A stretch of DNA of 64,000 bases from Caldilineaceae bacterium (GCA_026645575.1 JAPKMW010000012.1:1-64000); one strand, 5' to 3'; positions 43,916 to 52,902 are shown, counted from the first letter of the stretch. Translations and numbers: made by a program. Notes: generated from the sequence alone by a model not told the origin.

Positions 43916-44218
43916 ATGTTAAAGTTGCTGATGCAATGGGACATCAAACCGGGGCGGGAACAGGAATTCACCGAGTTTGTACTACGGGAATTTGCCCCCC
44001 GCTTGATGCAGCTTGGGATCGAACCGAGCGAAGTCTTATATACCATTCATGGCGAAGGGCCGCAAATGTTGACGATGGGCGTTGTTGACAACCAGGAGAA
44101 GCTCGAAGAGATCCTGCGCAGTAGCAGTTGGAAAAAGTTACATAGTAAATTACTCAGCTTTGTCAACAACTATAGTCAAAAAGTGGTCGTCGACAATGGT
44201 CGCGACTTTCAGAGATGA
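43916..44218 (+). CDS. Small dimeric alpha/beta-barrel-like protein
   Basis: About 100 residues from the ATG at 43916; the frame opens at 43865 within the repeat array, so the later start is more likely. LLMQWDIKPGREQEFTEFVLREFAP is typical of ABM/Dabb ferredoxin-like barrels that take a hydrophobic ligand or act as small oxygenases or isomerases. Catalytic residues are not evident. The stop overlaps the start of the serine hydrolase gene by four bases (44215-44218), so they form an operon. Confidence 0.65.
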   Translation: MLKLLMQWDIKPGREQEFTEFVLREFAPRLMQLGIEPSEVLYTIHGEGPQMLTMGVVDNQEKLEEILRSSSWKKLHSKLLSFVNNYSQKVVVDNGRDFQR

Positions 44219-45345
44219 TCATGATCCCAACTGCTTTCACTGACCCAACAACCGCCGGGTTTGCTGCGGTGCGCCTTGACCGGCTCTATACCTTTCTGGC
44301 CGCAGCCACCGCTGACGGACGACTGCCCGGCGCCGCTATCCAACTGGGGCGAGCCGGGCACTTTCTCGCGCCCCGCGCCTTTGGCCGGATGCGCCCCGAT
44401 GCTGGCGCACCTCCCGTCCAACCTGACACTATTTTTCTGACCGCCTCGGTGACAAAGCCACTGACGGTGACGGCAGTCATGTTGTTGGTGGAACGGGGCG
44501 ATCTGCTCCTCGATGATCCAGTCTACACGATTTTGCCCGCTTTTGGCAACCGGGGCAAGGAAGCGGTGACGGTGCGCCACTTGATGACGCACACGTCCGG
44601 TCTGCCCGATATGTTGCCCAACAATATTGCTCTGCGGCAGGCTCATGCGCCGCTGACCGAATTTTATCGCCAGATCTGTGACCTGCCGCTCGACTTTGCG
44701 CCGGGGACGAATATCCAATATCAGAGTTGCGGCACGGCCACCCTGGCGATGATCGCCGAACAGGTGACCGGCATGGCGCTTCCGGCCTTTTTGCGCCAAG
44801 AAATCTTTGCGCCATTGGGCATGAACGACACGGCCCTCGGGGTGCAGGATCTGCCGCAGCAACGCATCGCCCATGTCCATGTCGGACCTGATATGCTAGG
44901 GACGGATTGGGGCTGGAACACGCCCTATTGGTGGAACCTAGGCGTGCCGTGGGGCGGCATGTTCTCGACGGTGGGCGATATGGCTCGCTTTTGCCAGATG
45001 TTCCTCAACGGCGGTGAACTCGATGGCGTGCGCATCCTCAGCCCCGCCACCGTCCAGGCCATGACCAGCGACCAAACATCCGCCAACCCAGCCCTTCCTG
45101 CCGACGTGCGCGCCCAGCAAGCCTGGGGTCTCGGCTGGCGGCGGATGCCGACGAGTACGTGGTCGTATGGGGGTAATCTACTCTCGCCCGGCTCCTATGG
45201 TCACGGCGGCGCGACGGGGACGGTGGTCTGGGTCGATCCGGTGCGGCAGGTGGTCTGCACGCTCTTTACCAATGAACCGGCGGTGCAGAGTGAAGGGCTG
45301 TTGGGACGGGTGTCGAATTTGGTTGCGGCGGCGGTGATGGGATAA
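44215..45345 (+). CDS. Beta-lactamase-family serine hydrolase
   Basis: 376 residues with class C beta-lactamase/esterase motifs: ASVTK (S-x-x-K nucleophile, near residue 83), LMTHTSGLPDMLP as the typical following segment, YQSCG in the Y-x-N/S position, and HGGATG as the third motif (usual K-T-G replaced by H-G-G). This pattern is that of EstB-like esterases, D-aminopeptidases or related hydrolases rather than true beta-lactamases. No clear signal peptide, so it is probably cytoplasmic. Co-translated with the preceding small protein. Confidence 0.85.
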   Translation: MIMIPTAFTDPTTAGFAAVRLDRLYTFLAAATADGRLPGAAIQLGRAGHFLAPRAFGRMRPDAGAPPVQPDTIFLTASVTKPLTVTAVMLLVERGDLLLDDPVYTILPAFGNRGKEAVTVRHLMTHTSGLPDMLPNNIALRQAHAPLTEFYRQICDLPLDFAPGTNIQYQSCGTATLAMIAEQVTGMALPAFLRQEIFAPLGMNDTALGVQDLPQQRIAHVHVGPDMLGTDWGWNTPYWWNLGVPWGGMFSTVGDMARFCQMFLNGGELDGVRILSPATVQAMTSDQTSANPALPADVRAQQAWGLGWRRMPTSTWSYGGNLLSPGSYGHGGATGTVVWVDPVRQVVCTLFTNEPAVQSEGLLGRVSNLVAAAVMG

Positions 45346-45382
45346 CGGATTCGTGACAGGAACGGATTTGCCTTCATCTTGT

Positions 45383-45652
45383 TCAGATCGGTGATTTTTC
45401 ATTTTGGGAACGCACTTGTGCGATGGCCTTGGCTTTGGCAAGTCGGGTGAGGTGTTCCACGTATTCGAACTTTTTCCACCATGCTGCTTCGGCGGCGGTA
45501 AGCCCTTCATTGCAATTCTTTTCCAGTAGTTCGCTAATTCTTGCTTGGAGCGCTTTCGAGGCGCGTAACTCGATGATCGCTTCCGGGGATGGCGAACTAC
45601 GTAAGAAGTTAATGACTCTGTCCAACTCTGCCGAGAAATCAGTCTCGTTCAT
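45383..45652 (-). CDS. Small conserved protein, antitoxin-like in size
   Basis: 89 residues from the ATG at 45652, 6 bases after AGGTGAG. Helical, with AELDRVINFLRSSPSPEAII, ARISELLEKNCNEGLTAAEA and FEYVEHLTRLAKAKAIAQV. I recognise the type from many Cyanobacteria and Chloroflexi, where short proteins of this pattern sit before nuclease genes. No toxin partner is present here: the neighbour is a 30-bp-arm palindrome. Function unknown. Confidence 0.65.
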   Translation of the reverse strand: MNETDFSAELDRVINFLRSSPSPEAIIELRASKALQARISELLEKNCNEGLTAAEAAWWKKFEYVEHLTRLAKAKAIAQVRSQNEKSPI

Positions 45653-45683
45653 TGGTAACTCACCTGACGTAAATTGATCCACA

Positions 45684-45748
45684 GTTTGTCATTTCGAGCG
45701 ATAGCGAGAAATCTGCCGGATTTCTCGCTATCGCTCGAAATGACAAAC
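45684..45748. repeat. Perfect palindrome, 30-bp arms
   Basis: GTTTGTCATTTCGAGCGATA plus 10 bases (45684-45713) pairs exactly with 45719-45748 across a 5-base loop. It is the longest palindrome in the window. It lies just upstream of the small protein gene and at the 5' edge of the DUF2283-like frame. Confidence 0.92.
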
Positions 45749-45773
45749 TACCAGTTTATTTATTTTACAGTGT

Positions 45774-46220
45774 ATTGAGCGTGACGAATCAAATGAATGC
45801 ACAAGAAAACCTGATTGGTTACTTGAATGCGAAGAAAAGCTCGACAACGGTCAAACTATCCAAGTTGACTATGACCGCGAAGGCGACATTCTCGAAGTTG
45901 TCTTCGCCAAGGGGAGTGGGCAAGGCATTGAGTTGAGTGAAGAGATCGTCCTTCGCTACAATGACAGCACCAACCAACCACTGAGTCTGATCCTGTTAGG
46001 CTTTTCCCATTTTATGCAACCCACAGAATATGGCCTGGAAAGTTATCGCCTGACCGGCCTTGAACGATTGCCGGCTGCCGAGCGGGCAAAGATTCTACAA
46101 ATTCTCACTTCTGCCCCGGTGGATCGCTATTTACGTGTCTCTGCACTTGCGCTCTCCACAAAGACACCTAAGGTCGCACCGATTGCCTATGTGCGGCCAC
46201 AACTGGCGATGGTTGCATAA
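45774..46220 (+). CDS. DUF2283-like protein, probably 5'-truncated
   Basis: A frame open from 45744 reads EKLDNGQTIQVDYDREGDIL and EVVFAKGSGQGIELSEEIV, the DUF2283 core, and ends at 46220. No ATG or GTG precedes the domain in frame; the first conventional start is TTG at 45933, inside the domain. The true start may have been lost when the neighbouring palindrome was inserted. The C-terminal 60 residues (AERAKILQILTSAPVDRYL) are of unknown type. Probably not functional, or read from a non-standard start. Confidence 0.45.
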   Translation: MERDESNECTRKPDWLLECEEKLDNGQTIQVDYDREGDILEVVFAKGSGQGIELSEEIVLRYNDSTNQPLSLILLGFSHFMQPTEYGLESYRLTGLERLPAAERAKILQILTSAPVDRYLRVSALALSTKTPKVAPIAYVRPQLAMVA

Positions 46221-46228
46221 GAGTGTTG

Positions 46229-46518
46229 TTACCTTTGAATATTATCGGTACGCGTAATATTAGGATAGCAATCTCGATCAATATCCCACGCGCCACGCTG
46301 GTTATCGCAAAGCTCATTGTTTTCAAAGTGGCCTTTGCCCTTTTCGCGAATCCATATTGCCGCATAACCATTCATATTTATACGGTTGTTGCAAACAGTG
46401 GGGCTGCCGCCTTCACTAATTTCAATACCCGCTTCAGAATTTTCGAAAGTATCGTTTTCCTCAATCACTCCTTGCCCAAGCTCATACACATAAACGCCAG
46501 ATGATTTGGGTGTGATTC
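46229..46518 (-). pseudogene. Right-handed parallel beta-helix protein fragment
   Basis: The minus strand reads SGVYVYELGQGVIEENDTF, then GIEISEGGSPTVCNNRINM and IWIREKGKGHFENNELCD, classic NosD/pectate-lyase-type beta-helix coils (about three turns). A stop precedes it in frame, so there is no start. A different frame upstream (46482-46685) is open but unrelated. This is the 3' end of a lost larger gene. Confidence 0.5.
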
Positions 46519-46712
46519 AAATCGGTTGAGTTGTCTGCTTCTAACACAAGCGTCAACTGAAGGATCTCATCGGGAATAGGCATCGCCCACCTTCTGGGGT
46601 TTGGATTAAGTTGTAAACATCTGTGCGCATTGTAGTACAGGGGACGGCGTAGGCTCAAGTAACAGGGTGTAAGGTTGCTAATCAACAGGACAAGGTAATG
46701 ATTGCAGCGCGG

Positions 46713-46783
46713 CGACCCTTCCTGGAAGAGGCGGGAAACGTTTGGGATAATGAGACATCAGTTGCCTCTTCCATGAAGGGTCG
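46713..46783. repeat. Palindrome, 20-bp arms
   Basis: CGACCCTTCCTGGAAGAGGC (46713-46732) pairs with 46764-46783 with one mismatch. It lies 7 bases past the stop of the dioxygenase gene. Confidence 0.85.
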
Positions 46784-46790
46784 TTGCACC

Positions 46791-47741
46791 CTAACAGATC
46801 CGCTGCGCCGGCTGCAAGAGCGTGCTATCCCACGGCGAGAGTTTGGGCGCTGTGTCACGCCAGTAATATTGGATACTTTCCTCTGTCCAGCCGGCATAGA
46901 CCTCTTCCCAAGTCAACTTGCAATGAGGTTTGAGCGACTTTTCTTCAATTGGCTCGCTGATGGCCTGGTAACGGGCGTCGATGGAGAGGCGGATCTGCTC
47001 TGGTTCCTGGCTGGGTAAGGCTTTATGGACGGTAAAGCAGGGGAAGGTTAAGACATCGCCTATCGCATAATCCCCTTCGACCCACACTTCCGCCCCTGGA
47101 CAAAGTTGCACGGCAATACCACCAGCGCCATACGCCGGCTGAATGGGAATATAGCCCTCGCGATGCGACTCTCGTAACACCGTCAACCCTCCCATCGACC
47201 GTGGACAATCGCCCAGCGGAAACCAGCAAGTCCACGTATTGGGGCTACCCTGCACCAGGGGAAAATCCTGATGTTGCGGCGTTGGGTGCATGACCCGGTG
47301 GGCGGTGATCATGCGGGCAATGTGGCGCGGGTGGACAAAAACTTCTTCGCCAAAGAGGCCACGATAGAGCGCCAGCAAGGCGGGATGATGGGGTAACTTG
47401 TGAAAACTGGGCAACTTTTGCACATCGTGATAGGCATCGTGACTGACGCCGATGTCGCGGCGCATGGCTTCGTCCGGCACCTGGTTGAGCGCATCCAGGT
47501 TGATCCGTCCGCCATACGCATCTTGTCCCGGTTGTCGCCAGCCATAGCGCTCGACAACCGACAGTAGATCGGCGCGCACGGTCATCACCGCCTCGACCGG
47601 TAGCAGTTTCGGAAAGAAAAGATAGCCTTCTTCGGCAGCCCGCTCCCGTAGACCGGCAAAATCACCGGCGCGCAACAGGGGCATTGAATCGATAAAGGTT
47701 GTCCGTATCACTGGATTCTGGGCTTCTGCAATAGTCATCAT
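46791..47741 (-). CDS. Phytanoyl-CoA dioxygenase (PhyH)-family protein
   Basis: 316 residues. TPQHQDFPLVQGSPNTWTCW supplies the H-x-D of the iron site and TFPCFTVHKALPSQ the distal histidine, with RLSIDARYQA following as the 2-oxoglutarate-binding arginine region. The fold is the double-stranded beta-helix of Fe(II)/2OG oxygenases. PhyH relatives hydroxylate diverse small molecules, including ectoine and secondary metabolites, so the substrate cannot be named. It is divergent from an aldo-keto reductase, with about 240 bases between the starts. Confidence 0.82.
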   Translation of the reverse strand: MMTIAEAQNPVIRTTFIDSMPLLRAGDFAGLRERAAEEGYLFFPKLLPVEAVMTVRADLLSVVERYGWRQPGQDAYGGRINLDALNQVPDEAMRRDIGVSHDAYHDVQKLPSFHKLPHHPALLALYRGLFGEEVFVHPRHIARMITAHRVMHPTPQHQDFPLVQGSPNTWTCWFPLGDCPRSMGGLTVLRESHREGYIPIQPAYGAGGIAVQLCPGAEVWVEGDYAIGDVLTFPCFTVHKALPSQEPEQIRLSIDARYQAISEPIEEKSLKPHCKLTWEEVYAGWTEESIQYYWRDTAPKLSPWDSTLLQPAQRIC

Positions 47742-47980
47742 GATGGTCAGCTTTTACCTCCCGTCGGTTTGCGTATGCACTTCGGAAATGGCTGTCATCA
47801 TTGTACCATACGGCGTTGGTGGGTTCAAGTCGCCCTCAAGCGTTCATGGTAGGCCCCTTGGGGAAGCAGAACCGGCGTTGCTGGGGTTGATTGTCACCAA
47901 TGCCAGATTGCAGCCCTGCTCAACTTGCGGTATGATCAAATCATCTTTCTTAACAAACGATTTGGATGAGGAGTAATTTC

Positions 47981-48952
47981 ATGGAATACGGCAAGATCCC
48001 CGGCATTGAGAAGCCCATTTCGCGGCTGGTGCAGGGTACAGTGATGATCAGCATGAAGAAGCTGGAAGAGAGCATGGCCCTGCTCGACGGCGTTTTTGCG
48101 CAAGGGTGTACGACCTTTGACACGGCGCATGGCTATGGCAACGGCGACTGTGAACGCACCCTCGGCCACTGGATCAACGAACGGGGCATTCGTGATCAGG
48201 TCGTAGTTTTGGGCAAGGGCGCCCATCACAACCAGGATCGCCAGCGCGTCACCCCCTATGACATTACGGCGGATCTCTTTGATTCGCTGGCCCGCCAGAA
48301 GACCGATTTTATTGATCTCTATGTTCTCCACCGCGATGATCCCAGCCAGCCGGTTGGCCCCATTGTCGAGGTATTGAACGAGCATTATGCCGCCGGTCGC
48401 ATCCACGCCTTTGGCGGCTCTAACTGGAAGACGGCGCGCATTGAAGAAGCCAACGAATATGCCGACAAACATGGCCTCAAGCCCTTTGTCGTGAGCAGCC
48501 CCAACTTTACCCTGGCCGTGCAGCGCAAGGAACCGTGGCCCAATTGTATCAGCATTGCCGGCCCCGCGGGTGAGGGCGAACGGGCCTGGTACGCTCAACG
48601 CAACACGCCACTCTTCACCTGGTCGAGCCTGGCCGGCGGCTTCTTTAGTGGCCGCTTTAACCGCGATAACCTGGATACTTTTGAGACTTACGGTGACAAA
48701 CTCTGTGTCGAGTGCTACTGCACCGAAGAGAACTTCCAACGGCTGGATCGGGTCAAAACCCTGGCCGAAGAGCGGGGCATGACCATCCCTCAGATCGCCA
48801 CCGCCTATGTGATGAGCTATCCGCTCAACATCTTCGCTCTGGTCGGCTGTGCCACACCGGATGAGTACAAGGCCAATGCCGAGGCGTTGGCGCTCAAGCT
48901 AACGCCGCAAGAGGTGGCTTGGTTGGATTTGCGGAGTGATAGCCGAGCGTAA
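47981..48952 (+). CDS. Aldo-keto reductase-family oxidoreductase
   Basis: 323 residues from the ATG at 47981, with GAGGAG 7 bases before; the ATG at 47966 would overlap that site. AKR features: TTFDTAHGYGNGDCERTLGHW with catalytic Asp and Tyr, VVLGKGAHHNQDR with the lysine position, DFIDLYVLHRDDPSQP with the histidine, and FTWSSLAGGFFSGRF in the NADPH region. NAD(P)H-dependent reduction of an aldehyde, ketone or sugar is expected. Substrate unknown. Confidence 0.87.
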   Translation: MEYGKIPGIEKPISRLVQGTVMISMKKLEESMALLDGVFAQGCTTFDTAHGYGNGDCERTLGHWINERGIRDQVVVLGKGAHHNQDRQRVTPYDITADLFDSLARQKTDFIDLYVLHRDDPSQPVGPIVEVLNEHYAAGRIHAFGGSNWKTARIEEANEYADKHGLKPFVVSSPNFTLAVQRKEPWPNCISIAGPAGEGERAWYAQRNTPLFTWSSLAGGFFSGRFNRDNLDTFETYGDKLCVECYCTEENFQRLDRVKTLAEERGMTIPQIATAYVMSYPLNIFALVGCATPDEYKANAEALALKLTPQEVAWLDLRSDSRA

Positions 48953-49008
48953 TGGTTTGATTGATCAGTCTGTCCCGTAGGGACGCTTGACTTTAGGAAT
49001 TTAACCAG

Positions 49009-49290
49009 ATGGCTAAACAAGTTCGCTATGGCGACAAGACCGCAACGGTGACAAGGGCTGATGGGGTGGAAGGTGTCTTGTGCCGTAGCATTAATGGACG
49101 TTATTTCTTCCGGGTCTACCATGAAAATGGTGACTTTACCGACTATGGGCTGCGCCATTCCGACCTGACGGTGATGATTCGTGATAGTGATGCCGCCTTT
49201 TATAAGCTGGGCGACCGTTATCTGCTGGATCACACACCAGCTACTCTGGGGCTGGAAGAAGTTCACGGGGAAGATGTTGAAAGCTTATAG
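49009..49290 (+). CDS. Small conserved hypothetical protein
   Basis: 93 residues; TAGGAA lies upstream of the ATG. Beta-rich and basic at the start (YGDKTATVTRADGVEGVLCR, YFFRVYHENGDFTDYGLRHSD), acidic at the end (HGEDVESL). No family recognised, no signal peptide. It follows a one-armed copy of the GGGACGCTTGA palindrome arm and precedes an 18-bp-arm palindrome. Confidence 0.6.
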   Translation: MAKQVRYGDKTATVTRADGVEGVLCRSINGRYFFRVYHENGDFTDYGLRHSDLTVMIRDSDAAFYKLGDRYLLDHTPATLGLEEVHGEDVESL

Positions 49291-49306
49291 ATTGCGTCGC
49301 TTGCCC

Positions 49307-49368
49307 AATATCACCGCGAATCTTAGGATTAGCGAATCACTTCGGGACAAAAGATTCGCGGTGATATT
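49307..49368. repeat. Palindrome, 18-bp arms, between convergent genes
   Basis: AATATCACCGCGAATCTT (49307-49324) pairs perfectly with 49351-49368. It separates the 93-residue gene from the convergent DinB gene. Confidence 0.88.
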
Positions 49369-49409
49369 TCTGGCGGTAGGTCGATTGGTCGACACTTACT
49401 TGTAGAACT

Positions 49410-49925
49410 CTATCTTGCCACATGATCGGCAAAATAAGACAACCACGGCCCACAGCCTTGAATAAAGGGTTGCATCAATGCCCGTTCCGCCTGCACCGTG
49501 TGCATGAGATCATGGCCGGCCCACTCGTGGATCAACTCGCTGAGGGTGACAATCCCTAGCTCTTGGTGGCGGGCGCGTTTGGGCAAATCAGCGACTGTGA
49601 CTGTGTCCAAAATAGCCAGCGCCTCGGTGCGCAGTCGAGCAAATTCTGCTGCCAGCGTTGCCGGTGATTGATCGGCGATTGGCGCGTTGCCCTGGCTGTC
49701 AGGATCAAAGGCGGGAAAATCTTGTTCGGCCAGTAGATAGCCTACCCGCTTGGGAAAGACCATGCGCTCGGTGTCCACCAGATGTTGCAAACATTGCAGC
49801 GCTGACCATTCACCGGCCTTTGGTGGCAAAGCCAGCAAATCGGCAGGCAGGCTTGTCGTTAAATCCGTCCAACGCTTTGGGGTGGTGGTCAAAACTGTGC
49901 GGCTCCAGATGAGAATGTCACCCAT
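49410..49925 (-). CDS. DinB-family protein (DinB_2)
   Basis: 171 residues; GGAGCAAAGATC precedes the ATG. Four-helix bundle with metal-ligand histidines: EWSALQCLQHLVDTERMVF, VTLSELIHEWAGHDLMHTVQ. Such proteins are thiol-dependent transferases or metal proteins of stress response; a specific role is not evident. It is one of four DinB-type genes or domains in the window. Confidence 0.8.
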   Translation of the reverse strand: MGDILIWSRTVLTTTPKRWTDLTTSLPADLLALPPKAGEWSALQCLQHLVDTERMVFPKRVGYLLAEQDFPAFDPDSQGNAPIADQSPATLAAEFARLRTEALAILDTVTVADLPKRARHQELGIVTLSELIHEWAGHDLMHTVQAERALMQPFIQGCGPWLSYFADHVAR

Positions 49926-50036
49926 GATCTTTGCTCCTTCTTGCTTTCTATAATTATGCCCCTACCCTTATCATTGTAGCGGAAAGGCGAACCGCAGGGC
50001 AAGAGACAATCGAGTCGCCCCGGTCGTGACAATGGA

Positions 50037-51296
50037 ATGACGCAACCAGCAGATACCAATCAATACCTCACCGCACTACCCAAACCAGCAGCCCGCCGCA
50101 TCGCTTTACAGGTCACCCGTGAAGCGGAACGGGCGTTGCGCAACGGCCACCCCTGGCTTTTCCCAAATTCAATCGAACGCCAAAGTCATGAGGGCAAGCC
50201 GGGTGATTTGGCGGTTGTCTTTGATCAAAAACGGCGCTTTGTCGCCATTGGCCTCTATGATCCAACCTCACCGCTCCGTTTGCGTGTCTTACAGCAAGGC
50301 ATCCAAGCCACCATTGATCAAGCCTGGTTTCTGGCCCAGTTGACCAAAGCGGCCCAGCGTCGTACACCCCTGTTGGCGGATGGTCGCACTACCGGCTATC
50401 GCCTTGTCCATGGCGAGAATGATGGCCTGCCGGGATTGGTGATTGATCGCTATGCGGCGACGTTGGTCATCAAGCTTTACACAGCAGCTTGGCTGCCCCA
50501 TTTGCCCGATCTGCTGACCGGATTGGCAACCCTGCAACCGGCCGAACGTCTCGTCTTGCGTATGAGCCGGACGTTGCAAAAAGCGCCGGAATACCTTTAC
50601 GGTTTAACCGACGGAATGATCTTGACTGGCCCGCCGCTGGCTGGCCCGGTGGTCTTTCTGGAAAATGGGCTGCGCTTTGAGGCTGACCCGATTCACGGCC
50701 AGAAGACCGGCTTTTTTCTCGATCAACGCGACAATCGCGCACGCGTAGAAGGCTTGGCAGCGGGCAAGCGGGTACTCAATGTCTTTGCCTATAATGGCGG
50801 CTTCTCGCTCTACGCGGCCCGCGGCGGGGCGAACCAAGTTGCCAGCCTCGACATCAGCCGACCGGCGTTACAGGCTGCTGAACGCAACTTTGCCCTCAAC
50901 CAGGATGTGCCAACGGTAGCGGCAGCTTCTCATCAGTTGCTCGTGGGTGACGCGTTCCAGTTGCTGGCGGAGATGGCAAGCAACGGACGTCGCTTCGATC
51001 TGGTGATCATCGACCCGCCCGCCTTTGCCAAGCAACAAGCCGAAGTTGAACGGGCGCTGGCGGCCTATGCGCAGTTGACGCGGCTGGGGCTTGGTATATT
51101 GCAAAGTGGTGGTACGCTTGTCCTGGCCTCCTGTTCCAGTCGGGTGAGCGCCGATGCCTTTTTTAGTACCGTTACCCAAGCCGCTGCACAGATCCGGCGC
51201 CCGCTCCAAAGCTTTGCACAGACGACTCATGCACTAGACCATCCCGTTGGTTTTCCCGAAGGAGCCTACCTGAAGTGTCTTTATGCCAGCGCGTGA
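50037..51296 (+). CDS. rlmI: Class I rRNA methyltransferase (RlmI-like, PUA domain)
   Basis: 419 residues. The N-terminal PUA-like domain (RALRNGHPWLFPNSIERQSH, FVAIGLYDPTSPLRLRVLQ) precedes an EEHEE-like and a Rossmann methyltransferase domain: FFLDQRDNRARVEGLAAGKR, VLNVFAYNGGFSLYAARGG, DLVIIDPPAFAK and LVLASCSSRVS. This is the layout of RlmI, which makes 5-methylcytidine in 23S rRNA using SAM. The D-P-P motif and the C-S-S cysteine motif fit an m5C mechanism. The symbol follows family likeness; the modified position is not shown by sequence. Confidence 0.82.
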   Translation: MTQPADTNQYLTALPKPAARRIALQVTREAERALRNGHPWLFPNSIERQSHEGKPGDLAVVFDQKRRFVAIGLYDPTSPLRLRVLQQGIQATIDQAWFLAQLTKAAQRRTPLLADGRTTGYRLVHGENDGLPGLVIDRYAATLVIKLYTAAWLPHLPDLLTGLATLQPAERLVLRMSRTLQKAPEYLYGLTDGMILTGPPLAGPVVFLENGLRFEADPIHGQKTGFFLDQRDNRARVEGLAAGKRVLNVFAYNGGFSLYAARGGANQVASLDISRPALQAAERNFALNQDVPTVAAASHQLLVGDAFQLLAEMASNGRRFDLVIIDPPAFAKQQAEVERALAAYAQLTRLGLGILQSGGTLVLASCSSRVSADAFFSTVTQAAAQIRRPLQSFAQTTHALDHPVGFPEGAYLKCLYASA

Positions 51297-51312
51297 AACC
51301 AACGGTGCGCAG

Positions 51313-51741
51313 CTACCCCTCATCAGCGCCAGCTCGGCGTTGACGTTTGGTTTCACTGCGTTGGCTCTTGCGTTCGAGCCGCTTGCGTTGGGAGGCGGCG
51401 GTCGGTTTGGTTTTGCGGCGGATTTTGGGACGGATGGTGGCCTGACGGATCAAGTCGGCCAGTTGCATACGCGCATCTTCGCGGTTTTGCAACTGGCTGC
51501 GATAGCGTTTGGCTTCAATGATCAACTCGCCTTCGTCGGTCATCCGGTTGCCGGCCAATTGACGCAAGCGCAGGCGCACCCACTCCGGCAGCGAAGGCGA
51601 AGTCAGCACATTGAAGCGCAATTGCACCGCTGTTTCCACCTTATTGATATTTTGTCCGCCCGGCCCGGAGGCGCGCACAAACTCTTCGCTAAGTTCACTC
51701 TCATCAATGGCCAGGGTTGGCGTAATTTCTAACATAGTCAT
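51313..51741 (-). CDS. arfB: Alternative ribosome-rescue factor ArfB (peptidyl-tRNA hydrolase)
   Basis: About 142 residues. FVRASGPGGQNINKVETAVQLRF holds the G-G-Q motif that hydrolyses peptidyl-tRNA. The C-terminal tail is strongly basic (RRKTKPTAASQRKRLERKSQ), as required to enter the mRNA channel of stalled ribosomes. Length and domain order match ArfB/YaeJ. It is convergent with the rlmI-like gene, 16 bases from its stop. Several in-frame starts lie close together; the ATG at 51741 is preferred without a clear ribosome site. Confidence 0.87.
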   Translation of the reverse strand: MTMLEITPTLAIDESELSEEFVRASGPGGQNINKVETAVQLRFNVLTSPSLPEWVRLRLRQLAGNRMTDEGELIIEAKRYRSQLQNREDARMQLADLIRQATIRPKIRRKTKPTAASQRKRLERKSQRSETKRQRRAGADEG

Positions 51742-51792
51742 GCTCAAGGTTGAAATACTGTCGGCTCCTCAGGAATCCAGGGGTTGACACGT

Positions 51793-51857
51793 AAATCTTC
51801 CCGGAAGATCGGCCTTGTTGACAGGATCGTCCGGTTTAATCTTCCGGGAAGATGCTT
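51793..51857. repeat. Twin self-complementary ATCTTCCGGGAAGAT motifs
   Basis: AAATCTTCCCGGAAGAT at 51793 and ATCTTCCGGGAAGAT near 51839 are each palindromic and also complementary to each other. Outer GTTGACA/GTCAA bases extend the pairing. The element lies between two minus-strand genes. Confidence 0.7.
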
Positions 51858-51904
51858 GTCAAGACCCTAAGTTCCCGTTGAGTCATACTGTCTACTGGTG
51901 TACC

Positions 51905-52447
51905 TCATGGCTCCGCCCTTTGTGAAAAGTGAGTTGCCTTGATCTGTTCATAGCGCGCAACTTGCTCGATATGGGTAAAAGGATACACCCCCCGTTGATA
52001 AAGGGTAACAAGCTCGGCAACGGCGGCTCTTGCCTGTTCGACCACTGCCGGCGGATAGGCAAACAGATTGCTGTGGGTGACAAACTCCTCTTCGTCCAGC
52101 ACTTCGAGCGCGCCGTCTAGATGGATACGCAAATCGAGATCCAAATCGACCCAAGTCAGCACGTTGTCCTGAAGCGTAGCAGGCATGGCAATATTGGCAT
52201 AAATCCGGTTCCACCCGCTCCGCTGTTCGCAGATATGCCAGACATTGTACCATCGTTGCTTGAAATAAAGTTCGAGCAGTCCATCAGGCCCAGACAGCCA
52301 CTCCCCTTTTTTGGGTGAAAAGGAGAGTGTACCTGGCGGCGTGAAGATGGTGATGACTTCATTGTCTTCAGCAATCAGATAGGCTTCATACTCATCCCGT
52401 AGCGCGCCATTGTATTTCCGGGAAATGACTTTGATTTTGGTGATCAT
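51905..52447 (-). CDS. DUF402-domain protein
   Basis: 180 residues from the ATG at 52447; the frame opens at 52543 but that part is the shadow of a DinB pseudogene. The DUF402 core is visible: KQRWYNVWHICEQRSGWNRI, YANIAMPATLQDNVLTWVDL, DLDLRIHLDGALEVLDEEEF. In some members this domain is a metal-dependent nucleoside phosphatase and in others is fused to RNase-like modules; here it is alone. Its start overlaps the 3' end of the degraded DinB gene by four bases, so it was probably once co-translated with it. Confidence 0.78.
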   Translation of the reverse strand: MITKIKVISRKYNGALRDEYEAYLIAEDNEVITIFTPPGTLSFSPKKGEWLSGPDGLLELYFKQRWYNVWHICEQRSGWNRIYANIAMPATLQDNVLTWVDLDLDLRIHLDGALEVLDEEEFVTHSNLFAYPPAVVEQARAAVAELVTLYQRGVYPFTHIEQVARYEQIKATHFSQRAEP

Positions 52448-52793
52448 GCCTGTTGTAAAAGAACTTTCTCCGCCCGCTGACGCAGTTCTATGATCTGCCC
52501 GCGGTGTTCGGCTTCCTGCTGCATGAGATGATACAACGCCCATTCCGGCGTAATGGCATAATCTCCCCCAGCGCGCCCCGACGAAACTCCGCCGGCGTCA
52601 TGGGACGTAGGGCCTTGAGCATCTGCGTGCGCCATATCCAGCCGTAAGAGGTGAATCGCCAACCGCTGATGCCTTGCATGGCTTCTTTCGTGCGCCGACG
52701 GCTATCTTCCAACATCCAGACCCAGGGTGCAATCACTGGATCATAGCCGGTTTGGCGTTCGATGATTCGTTGTTCACGTGTGGATGGCTCCAT
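52444..52793 (-). pseudogene. Degraded DinB-family gene
   Basis: With a good AAAGGAG 5 bases before its ATG, the frame starts IIERQTGYDPVIAPWVWMLE, then DSRRRTKEAMQGIS, closely matching the intact DinB protein encoded at 52939-53478 (AGYDPLVGRWLWLLDDSRRR). About 90 residues are then missing (GIS joins directly to a segment matching LRSLTPTE). A frameshift puts the ending YAITPEWALYHLMQQEAEHR in another frame (open to 52444). An internal deletion plus frameshift has killed a tandem paralogue. Confidence 0.78.
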
Positions 52794-52845
52794 CTGTTCT
52801 CCTTTGACAAGCGCCGAAGGGCAAGCTTACCTACAAACTTGCGCC

Positions 52846-52902
52846 GCTCGTAGCCGGACCGTGACCGGCGATGGGGACGCCGGTCACGGTCCGGCTACGA
52901 GC
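52846..52902. repeat. Palindrome, 24-bp arms (family with 54354 and 26198)
   Basis: GCTCGTAGCCGGACCGTGAC plus 4 bases (52846-52869) pairs perfectly with 52879-52902 around a 9-base loop. The arm differs at only a few bases from the arm at 54354-54381. It lies between the dead and the live DinB genes. Confidence 0.9.
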
